Shown here: one piece after another, positions 41,210 to 52,647 of the stretch
Position numbering within the stretch: the first letter of the stretch is position 1
Layout of the letters: every line of letters starts with the position of its first letter
Origin: Alloascoidea africana
Taxonomy: Eukaryota > Ascomycota > Alloascoideomycetes > Alloascoideales > Alloascoideaceae
DNA: 64,000 bases
Direction: 5' to 3'
Assembly (NCBI GenBank): GCA_030581615.1
Contig: JAKTTT010000073.1
Location: 33,531-97,530, forward strand
Made by a program: the position numbers and the translations under genes
Notes under the pieces: generated by a model
Told to the model about the DNA's origin: nothing
Database searches by the model: none
What the model saw: only the letters and a program-made list of their open reading frames with translations

Positions 41210-41671
41210 GACTTCATATGCCTCTGGATTATGTAAAACTCAAGGACACAAACTTCAGTCAACCTGAAACGATTTCCTAATCTCTTTCTGTTTGTTTCCT
41301 TTTTTTGTTTACCAGTACTTTTTTTTTTTTTGTTTTTTACAATTTGTATTTTGCTTTTCGTTTCTTCTGCTCATTGCATAAGCAGGGCGCTTGTGTTACA
41401 GTTATGCATTCAGAAGAGCTGGGCTCTATAACCACGTAAAAAGCGAGTATATTCGGCTGGGACTCGGCAATCAAAAAAAAAATGTAATGGATAAAAGTCT
41501 CTCCGTAGTTCTCTAGATCATTAGTCCATCAAAAGTCGTAATCGAATTGGAGACGGGCGGTATGTTTAGAACAAGCCCAGTATTTCTTCAAAGGACAGAG
41601 ATGGCTGGGCACCAGGTTTTGCTTCACCCAGCCACACCTCTCCATCTCTAACTATTTCATCACGAAAGAAG
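41210..41671. promoter_or_regulatory. Divergent EAF6-ARP4 promoter
   Basis: 462 bp between the start codons of two NuA4 subunit genes. T-rich and A-rich tracts lie near 41320 and 41475. No TATA box stands out. Confidence 0.5.
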
Positions 41672-43218
41672 ATGCCCTCTGTCTCTGATCAGCAGTACCG
41701 AGCACCTCATTCCGGTAAGTGTTCTATTGTTAAATAATCTCGTTCTTTGGGATTCAAACACACACAGCTTTTATTACCCCCGTTAAGGAGGTGAGCAGTT
41801 AACTGACGCGTTTTTTCACCTCACCTCGATTTGATTTGTTCTAGATGAGGTTGTTTCAATTGTGATTGAAAACGGTTCTTCCTGGACCCGAGCAGGATTC
41901 TCCGGCGATGAACTCCCCAAGCACGTATTTCCAACGAATTACGGAAGGGACGCGCAAGGCAAACATTACATTGGCGACGAGGAGTTAGATGAACCTGTTC
42001 CAGGAAAGGAGGTTTATAGTCCAATGCAGGATGGCCTGGGTATGTTTAGTACCAAAGAGTGGACTTGTGTAAAAAAAAAAAGGTGACAAGAACTAATCGA
42101 TTTGGAATACGCGCGTAGTATCGGATTGGGACGCTATGGTGAAGATTTGGGATTACACTTTCCAAGAACGGCTCCAAGTTGATCCTTCTGAATTTCCTCT
42201 TGCGACCACTGAACAACTATGGAACACTTCAAGAAACCGTCTTTCTGCTGCTGAGGCTGCTTTTGAAACGTTCAAAGTTCCAGCATTCTCAATCCTAAAA
42301 AATCCCCTTTGCGCAGCGTATGTCTCTTTTCACTTTTTTCTTTTTAATGAATGAATGGTGTACTAACTTTTGATCAGTTATGGCCTTGGAAAATCAACTG
42401 CTCTTGTAGTGGACGTTGGAAGTGCAGTGGCCAGTGTCACACCAGTTTTCGAAGGAAATATTCTGTACAAGGGAGCTTCTCATACAAAATTTGCCGGCGA
42501 TTTCCTCAACGTTCACATACTAACACACTTGGAATCGAGAGGAATCCGTATTACTCCAAGGTATGCTGTCGATACAAGGGTTACATCCGATGGATCTGGT
42601 GGTATAAACGATATAGATGGAACGACAAAGCTGAAACAGATAGAAGGAATAACGTCGAGTTATCACATGTACCAGACACAAAAGGTTCTCAACGAGTTTA
42701 AAGAGAGCACCAGTCAAGTTTCGGAGGCTGCTCAGATTCCTGTTTTAAGAACAGTGAGACCTTTTGAATTCCCAGATGGAAATAGCATGCTGTTTGGTCC
42801 GGAGCGGCTAACCACGATAGAGCCACTTTTTGTTCCTCTATCTTACCCTCTCCCCAACGTTTCACTGCCTCAAGATTCTCTTGGACTTACGGATCTGATG
42901 CTTAACGTTTTGAAACAAACGGAGGGATCCCGTGAACTTTACTCCACATTGCTTCAAAATGTTACCTTCACGGGTGGATCTACTCTACTCCAGGGTCTTT
43001 ACGAACGCGTAAACAGCGACATGATCCGATTCCTCGACAATTTCAGACCTCAAGTATCTGCTTCTCCTGGTGGTATGGAGCGAAAGTCGACGATTTGGAC
43101 CGGCGCAAGTATTTTATCTAGTCTGGGAAGCTTTGATCATGATTGGGTCTCCAAGAAGGAATATGAAGAGTATGGAGCAAATGTGATTGAGGAAAGATTT
43201 GCGTTAAAGACAACATAA
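41672..43218 (+). CDS. ARP4: Actin-related protein 4, NuA4/INO80/SWR1 subunit (four exons)
   Basis: The exons 41672-41714, 41845-42039, 42119-42317 and 42378-43218 total 1,278 nt, 425 residues. Donors are GTAAGT, GTATGT and GTATGT; intron 3 has a perfect TACTAAC. The actin fold is shown by DEVVSIVIENGSSWTRAGFS (phosphate 1 region), LVVDVGSAVASVTPVFEGN (phosphate 2) and VTFTGGSTLLQGLYER (adenosine region). The closing WVSKKEYEEYGANVIEERF is typical of Arp4, a nuclear ARP that binds ATP but does not polymerise. Arp4 with actin anchors NuA4, SWR1 and INO80 to chromatin. The length is below the 489 residues of S. cerevisiae Arp4, which has larger insertions. Confidence 0.92.
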
Positions 43219-44399
43219 TGTTTCCATGTATTGTATGCACTATATTTAATATAGATGAGCTTTTATTTAACCCACTAAAGTTGTTCAATTGGTGTATTCC
43301 ATTTTGAAAATCCAACGTTATAAATAGCTTCCCATGTACCGATTTAAGCTAGATTTGAACGTACAGTATTAAAACTGGACGAAAGAACAGATTTTGAGAT
43401 TACAAGGAATTGCCAACCTCATGAATTTTCATTTTAAACAGTAGAATATTCATGAAATAGTGCTTGTAATTTTCAAGTTGTAGAGAATGAATCACCAACT
43501 AGCTCTGGAATTGTGGCCAATAGAATGCCGATTCAATTCATTCCTGGATTGTTGACTTTTTGCACCTCTTAACCCATATCGCTATTGGCATCTGTGAGCG
43601 CTATCTCACTAGCAAAGTAATGTGATGCGTGGGTTGAAAGGGGAAAGAAGCGGCTATCTATTGTTGTGGTATTGACAACGAGAGAGTTTTAGATTTAGCT
43701 CATTTCATGCCGCCAATTGGTATTTTCCACTATTATTGTCAAACCCCTCGCTCTGAATAATCAATTGATTGGCAGGTTGGGATAGGCTTGTCGTCGCAAT
43801 CATTACAAAGTCCAAAACTAATCAACTCTTCAGAAGTTTGATTTTCCATTGAACCCGAACGACTCTGGGTTTCGGGGACATAGCGGAAACAGAAGATTGT
43901 TTTGTATAATCAATGGCTGGTTGCCAGTTTCTGAGGAAACCCGCAGTATCTTACTCTGGGTTTCCCAGGAGAGCTCAAAATTCAGCCCTTGCACAACATT
44001 CCTAGCGTCAATAGCACAACACAATCTCATCAAAAGTCTAGTTGTGAGTACTCTGTATCTAAAGTGCCACAGTGTAGTGTATTACTATCCGAATTGCTTG
44101 CTTTTTCGAAATCAATTAAGGAGATGGAGTAGGCTTCTTTTCATTATTCGAATAAGAGACTTTACAGTATTACAAAAGATCAATTGGGACGATAAGAATT
44201 ACAACGACTATTCTTTATTTTCATAATTTTTCAACTACAACAATACTTAAATTTTTATTTTATTTCACCAGCCAAAGAGTGTGGGAATAAGCTGGTTTTT
44301 TTTTTCCCGTTATTTTACCTATCCATGCTAAGTCACTATCCCATCTCTAATAAATCCCACATTTTTCTCATATTTCATACAAAACAACTTCATAATAGT
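43219..44399. other. Convergent intergenic region, ARP4 to VCX1
   Basis: 1.18 kb of AT-rich unique sequence between convergent genes. ORFs here start at TTG and resemble nothing. No RNA gene or repeat was found. Confidence 0.5.
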
Positions 44400-45572
44400 T
44401 TAGAGGCCGGCAGTTTCAACCGGTAGGTAAAAGAATGAAATTGCAATAATGATATAGGTTCCAAGAAGCATGGCACCTTCGAGCCAGTTACTCTCACCGT
44501 CTAGAATCAAATAGTTTGTGATGAAGACAGATACAAAGAGAACTGCAGTTTCAAAAGTAGAAAAGAACAGACTCATTGGCTTGTCCACAATCCAGCCGAG
44601 GATGACAAGGAAAGGGGTTAAAAAGAGGGCAATTTGCATGGAGGAGCCGATAGCCACTCCGATTGCAAGGTCCATCTTGTCCTTGAGAGCAACAAAGATT
44701 GCCGTAACGTGTTCTGCAGCATTTCCGACAATGGGGAGGAGAATGAGACCAATAAACGTCTTTGAAAGACCGGACTCCTCAACAATGGGGTCAATAGAGT
44801 CGACGAGGTACTCGGCACAGACGGCAACGACAACGGTAACAAGAGTCAAAAGGACGATGGACTCGCTGGGTCTGAGGGTAGAAGTCTCTTCCTCTTCGCC
44901 CTCGAGCTGGGATGGAGGACTGAAGATGCTTGCATGCGTTTTCAGCTGGAAAATTAGATAGAGAACGTAGATGACCAAGAGCACAACGCTGGAGCCGCGG
45001 GACAGGGCCAGGAGGCTATCTTCGTTCGCGTCCGAGCGAGGGACCGTGGCATGGAACGCGGCCGGAATCAGCAGCGAGCTGGTCGCCAGGGCCATGAGCG
45101 AGGACATGGTCTGGGCGACGGTCTGGTTGAAGGTCTGCTGGACGCGGTTGTAGCCGCCTGCGATGAAGCAGCAGCCCAGCACCAGCAGCAAGTTGGAGAG
45201 GATGGAGCCCAGCATGGAGGCTTGGACAATCTGGATCTCGCCAGCCCGGAGGGCCACGATGGCGACGATGAGCTCGACGGCGTTGCCGAAGGTCGCGTTC
45301 AGCAGCCCGCCGACGGTCTCGCCGACGTGCACGGCGATTTCCTCCGTGGCGAAGGACAGCAGGGCTGCGAGCGGGACTATAGCAATGAAATTGAGCGAAA
45401 ACGTGAAGACAGGGGCCCACTCAAGGACGCCCGCAAGAATGCCCAGAGGCACAAACACAAGCAGCACGTTGACGCTGGAGCTGAGCAGAACGGCCTTGAG
45501 GGACGCGAGAAAGGAGCCGCGCTGGGCCGGGGCCCGCTGGGACGGGAGCAATGGGTCTGTTGGCGAGGGCAT
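44400..45572 (-). CDS. VCX1: Vacuolar Ca2+/H+ exchanger, Vcx1-type CAX family
   Basis: 390 residues from Met at 45572 ([13 protein letters not shown]), which aligns with the start of Vcx1. An in-frame ATG at 45695 would add 41 residues with no Vcx1 counterpart. About eleven hydrophobic segments are split by an acidic loop (LEGEEEE). The two CAX repeats are [19 protein letters not shown] and [20 protein letters not shown], which line the cation path. [15 protein letters not shown] and [20 protein letters not shown] are strongly conserved. The protein moves cytosolic Ca2+ into the vacuole using the proton gradient. The N-terminal third is GC-rich. It is divergent from the P450 gene. Confidence 0.93.
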   Translation of the reverse strand: MPSPTDPLLPSQRAPAQRGSFLASLKAVLLSSSVNVLLVFVPLGILAGVLEWAPVFTFSLNFIAIVPLAALLSFATEEIAVHVGETVGGLLNATFGNAVELIVAIVALRAGEIQIVQASMLGSILSNLLLVLGCCFIAGGYNRVQQTFNQTVAQTMSSLMALATSSLLIPAAFHATVPRSDANEDSLLALSRGSSVVLLVIYVLYLIFQLKTHASIFSPPSQLEGEEEETSTLRPSESIVLLTLVTVVVAVCAEYLVDSIDPIVEESGLSKTFIGLILLPIVGNAAEHVTAIFVALKDKMDLAIGVAIGSSMQIALFLTPFLVILGWIVDKPMSLFFSTFETAVLFVSVFITNYLILDGESNWLEGAMLLGTYIIIAISFFYLPVETAGL

Positions 45573-45863
45573 GGGGATGGAGTTGGAGTCCAGCTGGTAC
45601 GAAAGGGACGGGAGAAGGATGGACTGGAGGCAGTACGAAAGACCCAGACAGGCGCCCGATTCGGCAGGTCGCCCACGCGCAAAGGCCTGCCGCATTCGGA
45701 CGGGGCCTCCTCCACGATAACGGCGATAAGCCGCGAACCGGTGCCATTGGCATCGCCAGACCGTGCCGGAGACAGTCCCGGCGCGGGTGTATAAAAGACC
45801 GCGGAGATCCTCCTCGTCCGGCTCTTCTCTCGCCAGTGCTCTGAGTCCAAAATCGTGCCCGCC
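45573..45863. promoter_or_regulatory. Divergent VCX1-P450 promoter
   Basis: A 291-bp GC-rich spacer. TATAAAAG at 45790-45797 lies 74 bp before the P450 start codon. No TATA is seen on the VCX1 side. Confidence 0.6.
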
Positions 45864-47420
45864 ATGCTGATACAGGAGCTGCTGCTCAGCGTCGACATCA
45901 AGCTGCTTGTCCTAGCACCGCTCGCCGTGGTTCTCGTCTACCACTTTATCCTGACCCCCGTCTACTTGCATCCGCTATCGAAGATCCCAGGTCCCAAGCT
46001 GGGGGCTCTGTCAAAGTACTACATCATGTACATGACTTGGGCAGAAAAGCGCAACACGCTGACCCATTCGCTTCACCAGAAGCACGGACCGATTGTTCGT
46101 CTGGGCCCCAACGAGGTCGCCGTTAACGACGTTGATTACATCAAGCACATCTATATCAGCGGTAACTTTGACAAGTCCGATTTTTACGCTAACTTTGGAA
46201 ACTACGACCGCCTCAACGCCTTTTCGACTCTGGGCAAAAAAGCACACCAGTCCAAAAGAAAGATTCTGACCAAGGTTTACTCCAAAACCCATGTCTCTTC
46301 AGACAAGATTGAGCCCATGGTCAGGGACAGAATAGCCAAGGTCACAAGGTACATTTACGAAAGAAGCGTGAAACAAAACTCAAAGCCAATCAATGTCTAC
46401 GATCTATTTGGGGCAATGGCTCTGGACGTTATCACTGCATTTGAATTTGGCGATGAGTACGGTTCCCATATGATTGAGGATGATGATGCCCGTTGGATTC
46501 TTTTTGAATATAGAAAGCAATTCTCCATGTGGTTTTGGACAACAACTCTGCCTAGCTTCTGGAACTTGGCTGCTGGGAAAACTGTTCGAAAGGCAAGCGA
46601 ACGTGCTCAAGCCTGGCACCTCGACCAGGCAATGAATGCAATCCGTTCCATGAACTTGGTCCCGAACAAGCCCACTGCCGAAAGATATCCTTCAATTGTC
46701 CAGGCCCTTTACGCGAGTGGAATCACAGAGTTGGATGCTGCGTCTGAACTTGCCGATCACGTAGCCGCTGGACACGAAACAACTGGCATCACCTTTTCCT
46801 ATCTGACCTGGGCTCTTTCTAAGCCAGAGAATAAAAAGTACCAAAGAAAGTTGCAACAAGAGCTTCTCGATCGCTATGGCAAACAGCCTATGGATTCATT
46901 TGACCCACCAGCATCTTATAGTGATATTGATACTCTTCCATACCTCCATGCTGTCCTGCAGGAGACCCTTCGTGTCTATTCTGCAATCCCAGGAGCCGAA
47001 CCAAGAGTAGTACCCAAAACAGGACTCACCTGGCATGACAAGAAGACTGGGGATTCAGTTTTTCTACCTCCCGGAACAGTCATCTCCATGCAGCCGTATT
47101 CCATCCAGCGTGATCCAAAAGTGTTTCCCGATCCAGACACTTTTAATCCCGAGCGCTGGCTTCAGTATCCACCAGAAAGCGAGGAGATGCGCGAAATGAC
47201 AAGACATATTTTTGTCTTTGGAGCTGGGATTAGAATGTGTCTTGGACTCCATCTCGCACAAGAAGAGATGAAACTGGCAATGGCCGCGATTTATTCTCGT
47301 TTCTCAACAGAATTGGTTGATGGTATTGACTATGACAGTTGCATGCGGCCATGCGACATGTATACAACACGTCCTGCTGGGGATGAATGTTGGTTGAGAG
47401 CGACTGAGATTGAGATGTAG
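45864..47420 (+). CDS. Cytochrome P450 monooxygenase, family not assigned
   Basis: 518 residues from the ATG in CCGCCATGC. An N-terminal hydrophobic anchor ([17 protein letters not shown]) is followed by the proline-rich hinge KIPGPKLG, as in microsomal class II P450s. Catalytic landmarks are the I-helix AGHETTG (about residue 305), the K-helix ETLR (about 371), the PERW motif, and the haem loop [12 protein letters not shown] with its Cys ligand. It is none of the housekeeping yeast P450s (Erg11, Erg5, Dit2) as far as I can tell. The overall look is that of filamentous-fungal xenobiotic or secondary-metabolism P450s. Acquisition from filamentous fungi is possible but untested. The 5' part is GC-rich like the adjacent VCX1 end. 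Confidence 0.9.
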   Translation: MLIQELLLSVDIKLLVLAPLAVVLVYHFILTPVYLHPLSKIPGPKLGALSKYYIMYMTWAEKRNTLTHSLHQKHGPIVRLGPNEVAVNDVDYIKHIYISGNFDKSDFYANFGNYDRLNAFSTLGKKAHQSKRKILTKVYSKTHVSSDKIEPMVRDRIAKVTRYIYERSVKQNSKPINVYDLFGAMALDVITAFEFGDEYGSHMIEDDDARWILFEYRKQFSMWFWTTTLPSFWNLAAGKTVRKASERAQAWHLDQAMNAIRSMNLVPNKPTAERYPSIVQALYASGITELDAASELADHVAAGHETTGITFSYLTWALSKPENKKYQRKLQQELLDRYGKQPMDSFDPPASYSDIDTLPYLHAVLQETLRVYSAIPGAEPRVVPKTGLTWHDKKTGDSVFLPPGTVISMQPYSIQRDPKVFPDPDTFNPERWLQYPPESEEMREMTRHIFVFGAGIRMCLGLHLAQEEMKLAMAAIYSRFSTELVDGIDYDSCMRPCDMYTTRPAGDECWLRATEIEM

Positions 47421-49094
47421 TTTTAAAAAGTCCTCTATATGTTATATATTTATAATGGTGAAGTACCTGATTGCATGAAAACAGAACCCGGAGCTCTACT
47501 ACAGAGGGTCTAGATGATAAAATAGAAGAAATTATTGTATATGTGTGTATGTTTTCAATTTCCAATTGTTAAGAAGGTGGCTCTCAGTTGAAAATGGCTT
47601 TGTGGTTGATAAATATGATACAGAGAAAATTTAGGCCTCATATCTCTAGCTTCTTATCTTTTTAAATTGGGTATTGTTAATATCGAGTTAATGGTTTTTT
47701 TATGGGTATAATCTTGTAGCATGCCCTAAAGAGGTCAATATATGAACAAATAAAATAAATTGCTATGGATAGTAGACCTTTTCCTTAAAGACGCCTGATA
47801 TCTCAGGTTTACACATAATGCAAATGATTTCGGAAAATCTCTGTATTCATGAAGCTTTTTTTACTCATAATACTCGTCTAAATTTTAGATTAGAATAGAA
47901 TCATGTGGTGAATTTGAACTGGGACCTATCATTAAATTATTGTTCTCTATACGAATTATTGAATGTATCTTTGGTAATGGAGAATAATTCGTGACTTGTC
48001 TTTTTTTTGCACAGATGGTACCAGTTTGGAGCTGCCGTGCCCAGAGGCGAAAATTCAAGGTACTTTTAATTTCCAAGGCCCTTAAAGCCCCACTACCGAA
48101 AACCAGGAGGAAAATCTTCCATAATCCTCGTTTAGTTTTGATTCATAAATGCTTAAGTTTCCATGCTGATATCCCGCAAAAAATGGAAAAACAAGGTCAT
48201 AGAACATAAAACGATCAAAACAGCTCTTTTCTCCAAAAAAGCTCGACATTAACAAACAAATCCTTTTATTCTTGGCATTTATGTCTCTTCCTGATTTATC
48301 TCCTTTACACTTTAGAATCATTTTATAAAAAAGAGTGTTTGTATCATTGCAAAAAACTATGTTTATTTAAGTTGAGTCGAGAAAAATATTACTGGTATGG
48401 TATTCTCTTTTAGTATAATACAAAAACCAATTCCACATCGGAAATTCAAATGAGTTTTGAGAGACATTAACTTGCCTTATCCTCATGCAGTGCAAGCTGT
48501 CACGAATAATCGGGGTGTAAAAAGTATCTATCAAAAGGGCAAACAAAACAAAGGAAAAGCTGCCGAAACTTTATGATCGAGAATTCTAGAAATATGCTCG
48601 TTGTTGAAGTTAAATGAAACTTTTCATTCGAAACATATATACAAGTTCAAGGGTTTCTTTGAATTATACTCTCAACTCAACTAATGGAAAAGAACTCATC
48701 ACCACAAACCCCAAAGAATGGGAAATAAAGAATAGCCAAGCACTTCGAAGCATCAAGCTATGCACCAAATAACTCCATTTCTAAATAACCAAGTTCCACT
48801 CTCTTTTGCATCAACTTGTTGAAAATAGCGGGCTCTGATTAATCCATTATAAACATATCTCGATCTTTTTCGAGTTTCTTTTTCACTAAAGATCGACTGT
48901 CGTTTTATTGGAGTAGTAAGAAAGAGAAGAGTAACCTATGCAAAGGTTGTCTCGCTGCAAAGTTGTCTCACTATTGGCACAGCTAAACTTGTAACTAACT
49001 ATATGATTTTTAAAGTTAGAAACGTAACAAACAGTAACCAATCGATCAGTACAAGATAAACTTGGGGGATCGTTATATTCTTTAATCAACTAGA

Positions 49095-49116
49095 GATCTA
49101 GATCTAGATCTAGATC
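49095..49116. repeat. GATCTA short tandem repeat
   Basis: 3.7 copies of GATCTA in the ORF-free tract. The array is also self-complementary. Confidence 0.85.
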
Positions 49117-51059
49117 CAAATCAAAGTAAAAATTATCCGCTCTTGAAAGTGAAAAAAAAAAAAAGATCTGTAACAGGCAACGTTTAAGGATTTTCTAAAT
49201 CTTGGTGATACTAACTACCACATTCACATGGGGTACAAAATTGAAAACTTTTCATCACACAATAGCCAAGATTCTCCGATATATATCTTGTGTTACTAAG
49301 AGAGTCATTTTTCATCCTTGGTAAAACTTTTTGTATTCATTGTTCGCTACATCATTGCTATCATTACCATCACAATCACCATAATTCACGAGTATTAGAA
49401 CAACTCTTGCATTGTAACTTGCATCACAAGCGTTATCTATCAGACACAACACGTTGACGAAATAGAAATCGCTTTATATTTCAAAAACCGTCTAATACAA
49501 AAACCTTCTACTTTACCATCCTCTAACTTCCAACATCATCTTATTTCTCTTCCTTGATTGTACCAATGGTCTGATTATTCAGGTCAGGTCTTAGAATTTT
49601 GTTTCAAAAACTGGCCATCATCGCTATTTTCACATCATATTGTTCAAAACAGAGGAAAGAAAAAAAGGTGATGTGTGATTTCTTTCAATGCCGGGAGATG
49701 TTTATCTCATAGAAGATTATTGAATGTTAGTTATCTGTCATTATTAAGCATTTTTTAAACTTCTAGAGTGTACTCCTCTCCACCATCTCTCCACATAGAG
49801 ATGAAGCCGTATGGTAATTCAGTATCTGGAACGTGTATTCATTCAACTTTGTTCCTGTTATGCCGTCGGTTGAGTGATGGGAAATCGCAAAATAATGAGT
49901 CGGCTAAACTTTTTCCGGTATGTGGTATGCTTGCAGCATCTCGCTTCCAAATAGAGTGTTAGTACATAGGGGACGTGACGGTTGAGTGTTCTACCATATC
50001 TATTCTTGCATAGCCAAGATCTCGTATCTTTATTTTTATTCTTCCGTATAGCATCAACACTTTGGATAGTGAAAACGGGACCCCTCTACAATAGTTTGAA
50101 CAAGTCACCAAATATATAAAGAAAGCACTGTTCTTGGGTAAAATAATTGAGAGAAAGAAATTCCGCGATATCAGTTGAGGCTTGGAGTTGTTATCATCAT
50201 TGACTTGCAATCCAAAGAGTATTGATTTGGAACCAAAATCTGTGTGTGTGTCTCTGCCAGGAGAACAAAGGTCTTGATGAACGTTCAAGTGGAGTCAGGA
50301 ACAACGACCTGAACAAATTCCACTAAACAGCCATGGTTTGAAAGTTGAGAATCACATCCACTTTCTAACCAAGTGACATTTACAAAACCAAAATGAAAAC
50401 AACCCAAGTGAATGAATAAAATAAACAAACATTCACCTAGAACAAAATTTATTCGCTTAAAAATTAGAAAGTATATTGTTTATTCTACAGTATATACCTC
50501 TCTTCAGTATGAAGATCTCCGCAAATCTCAAAAAGCCGGAAGAAGCTGCCAAAATAAACTCAGCAAATATGTTAGGACGAAAACAAAGATACATCTGGTG
50601 AGATCTACAAATAATAATAAAAAAAATTTGCACAAAGACTTATCGCACCTTTTTGTTTTGCTGTCTATAAATGAGAAACATCTTTGGATGAAAATAGTAT
50701 CGCAAAACTTTCTATTCTCCAAATATCGTGATTTTGAGACCGATATTAGTAGTTGATAAAAAGCTCATTCTTGAAAAAATCAGTGAGCAAACAAAGTTAT
50801 ACCGTTTTTTTTTTTTTTGCACTGTTATAGAATTGTTTTGACTCCTCCCCTGAAGATTAATTAATTAGTACTGACGCCTTCTTTTTTTGTCGTGCATGTA
50901 CAGTACCAATAGCAAAAGTCTTTTTACGAGCATAATACAATCAGCATGAGAAAGGGAAAGATCAATTGAAAAGTGATTTGTCTCTCGCATAGCGCTTTCT
51001 AAAATATCCACAACATTCACAAAAAAAGGCCACTCAAATCCTCATTGGAAAAAAAACCC

Positions 51060-51290
51060 ATTGATGCCCCATAGGGCAATGCGACGCGTGGGAGGTTTCG
51101 CATATCTTCCCTATAGGGAATCACATATTTCCCTTTGTGTCGTCTCGTGCATATGCGCTGCTGGCCGGCTCTGCATGACGGTGCATTCTCTCTGAGCGTT
51201 TCCGTCCGTGACGGTGCGCCCAAACAAAAAATCCAACTCCACGGCGTGGGCGGTTAGCATATAGCACACCACATCTTCACTTATTTATAA
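51060..51290 (+). promoter_or_regulatory. Motif-dense proximal promoter of the serine-rich gene
   Basis: It holds ACGCGT (51084-51089, the MBF-type core), a perfect 14-bp palindrome TTCCCTATAGGGAA (51107-51120) with a near copy CCCCATAGGG just before it, two direct copies of TGACGGTGC (51176-51184, 51209-51217), and TATTTATAA (51282-51290). Confidence 0.5.
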
Positions 51291-51492
51291 TACCAACGGA
51301 GGATTGTGTCGCACAGACCAGGATTATTATATAGTCTGGGGTATTTCCTCTATCGCCTGTTCCTTTTCTTCTTGTCTGTTCCCTCTCCCATATACGCGTT
51401 CCCATTTCACTTCGAAAACAATTTCAAACGATCTCTCTCTTTAAAACAACAAACACAAAAGCTTACTCTCTTTCTACCCCGGCATTTTCAGT

Positions 51493-52647
51493 ATGTCTAG
51501 CTCACCTGAACAAGAAACAAGAGGTCGAGCAAGAGCGGATTCCCGTACCCCAAGTATGTCTTGGAGACTACAACGCGCGCGAGAAAGAAGCGTCAGAAGC
51601 TCTAGTGCCACTGGCCAAGGCAGAAACAGTTTGAACAGCACAGTGTCTTCTGCTAATTATTCTGCCCATCACAGCTACAACAGTGTCAAGAGCACTCCCA
51701 ACTATCTAAACTACTCTTCTATAGGGTCACCTGTTTATTCCACTGGTGGAGGATCCATGGCAGGCTCATCCTTTAGACAGTCTCAAGAGTATGGCGGCTA
51801 TGGAAGTAGTTACAATGATAGCAGGTCTATCTTTAGTTCCAACACATATAGTCCAATGGGATCTTGCGCACAGTATTCAAGAGCTCCTTCTTTTACATCT
51901 TCGGGTTCTACTTTTAATCCTTTACCATCATCAGTTGACGTTAGACGTATCGCTTCTAAAACAACATTTGAACAGCCTGCCAGTAATTATGTGATATCAA
52001 GGGCTCCTTCTCAAAATACAGGTTACAGAAGATCACAAATGATAGCTCGGAACAGCAGGTCTGGAGCCCATAACAACAGCGTTATCAGTATAGATTCTAC
52101 CATAAATAATGCAACCAGCGCTATTTCCAACAGGAATAGGAGACAGAGCTCCCTTAGTTCAGGCGCTTACACGACAGAAACAGAGGATGAGGATAGAATC
52201 TCATTGGGGTCACAAACTTCTTCCACGACAAATCACTCTATCAACAGTATGAACGGATCTCCTAAGATTGGCACTAAAACAAATATTTCAGCCTTCCCGC
52301 CCAAATTGGACTTGTCTCCTGCAACTCCGCAGAATCTGGAACCTCGAGAGCTTCACATCAGAACACACCACCCTTCCGATGGTAGAAGCAGGTTTGTGGC
52401 AGATCTTGAAAAAGTGAATTCAGATGGTCTTCGTCAAAATGTTTACAACCACTCAGATGAAAGAGCAATACGCACTGATAGTGAGAGCTCTCTAGGAACA
52501 GATGAGGAGGACCCATACGATCGATATGCTTCTTTGTCATTTGAGCCGGACTCAAAGATCAAGCCGAACGCACCGCAATGCAAATCGTCCTCAAGAAGAT
52601 CTGGATTTAGAGCTCTTTTTCGAAAGAGTAAAAAAGTTCAAGCATGA
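51493..52647 (+). CDS. Serine-rich hypothetical protein, possible peripheral membrane or signalling protein
   Basis: 384 residues, real ATG, no intron. The composition is Ser/Asn/Arg/Tyr-rich with no TM segment and no domain I recognise. Many RxxS and SP/TP sites suggest kinase regulation. An acidic patch (TETEDEDR, about residue 230) and another near DSESSLGTDEEDPYDRY precede a strongly basic C-terminus (RRSGFRALFRKSKKVQA) that could bind acidic lipids or act as a nuclear signal. The start is ~200 bp after a TATA-like element, and 4 kb of ORF-free DNA lies upstream. An ACGCGT site suggests possible G1/S expression. Function unknown. Confidence 0.7.
   Translation: MSSSPEQETRGRARADSRTPSMSWRLQRARERSVRSSSATGQGRNSLNSTVSSANYSAHHSYNSVKSTPNYLNYSSIGSPVYSTGGGSMAGSSFRQSQEYGGYGSSYNDSRSIFSSNTYSPMGSCAQYSRAPSFTSSGSTFNPLPSSVDVRRIASKTTFEQPASNYVISRAPSQNTGYRRSQMIARNSRSGAHNNSVISIDSTINNATSAISNRNRRQSSLSSGAYTTETEDEDRISLGSQTSSTTNHSINSMNGSPKIGTKTNISAFPPKLDLSPATPQNLEPRELHIRTHHPSDGRSRFVADLEKVNSDGLRQNVYNHSDERAIRTDSESSLGTDEEDPYDRYASLSFEPDSKIKPNAPQCKSSSRRSGFRALFRKSKKVQA

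Larger units (their letters stand above)
47421..51492. other. Long ORF-free tract (4.1 kb)
   Basis: No ORF over about 110 codons and none resembling a protein. No tRNA B-box. A GATCTA tandem repeat lies at 49095-49116. From about 51050 the sequence becomes GC-richer with clustered motifs (ACGCGT, a 14-bp palindrome, two TGACGGTGC copies, TATTTATAA at 51282-51290), probably the proximal promoter of the next gene. The rest could be a long regulatory region, noncoding transcript or heterochromatic sequence. Confidence 0.5.

Noticed and set aside
45051-45794. 247-codon plus-strand ORF antisense to VCX1
   Set aside because: Shadow of the GC-rich 5' part of VCX1; charged repeats are typical of antisense frames.
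49959-50288. 109-codon minus-strand ORF in the ORF-free tract
   Set aside because: No family resemblance and atypical composition; expected by chance in 4 kb.
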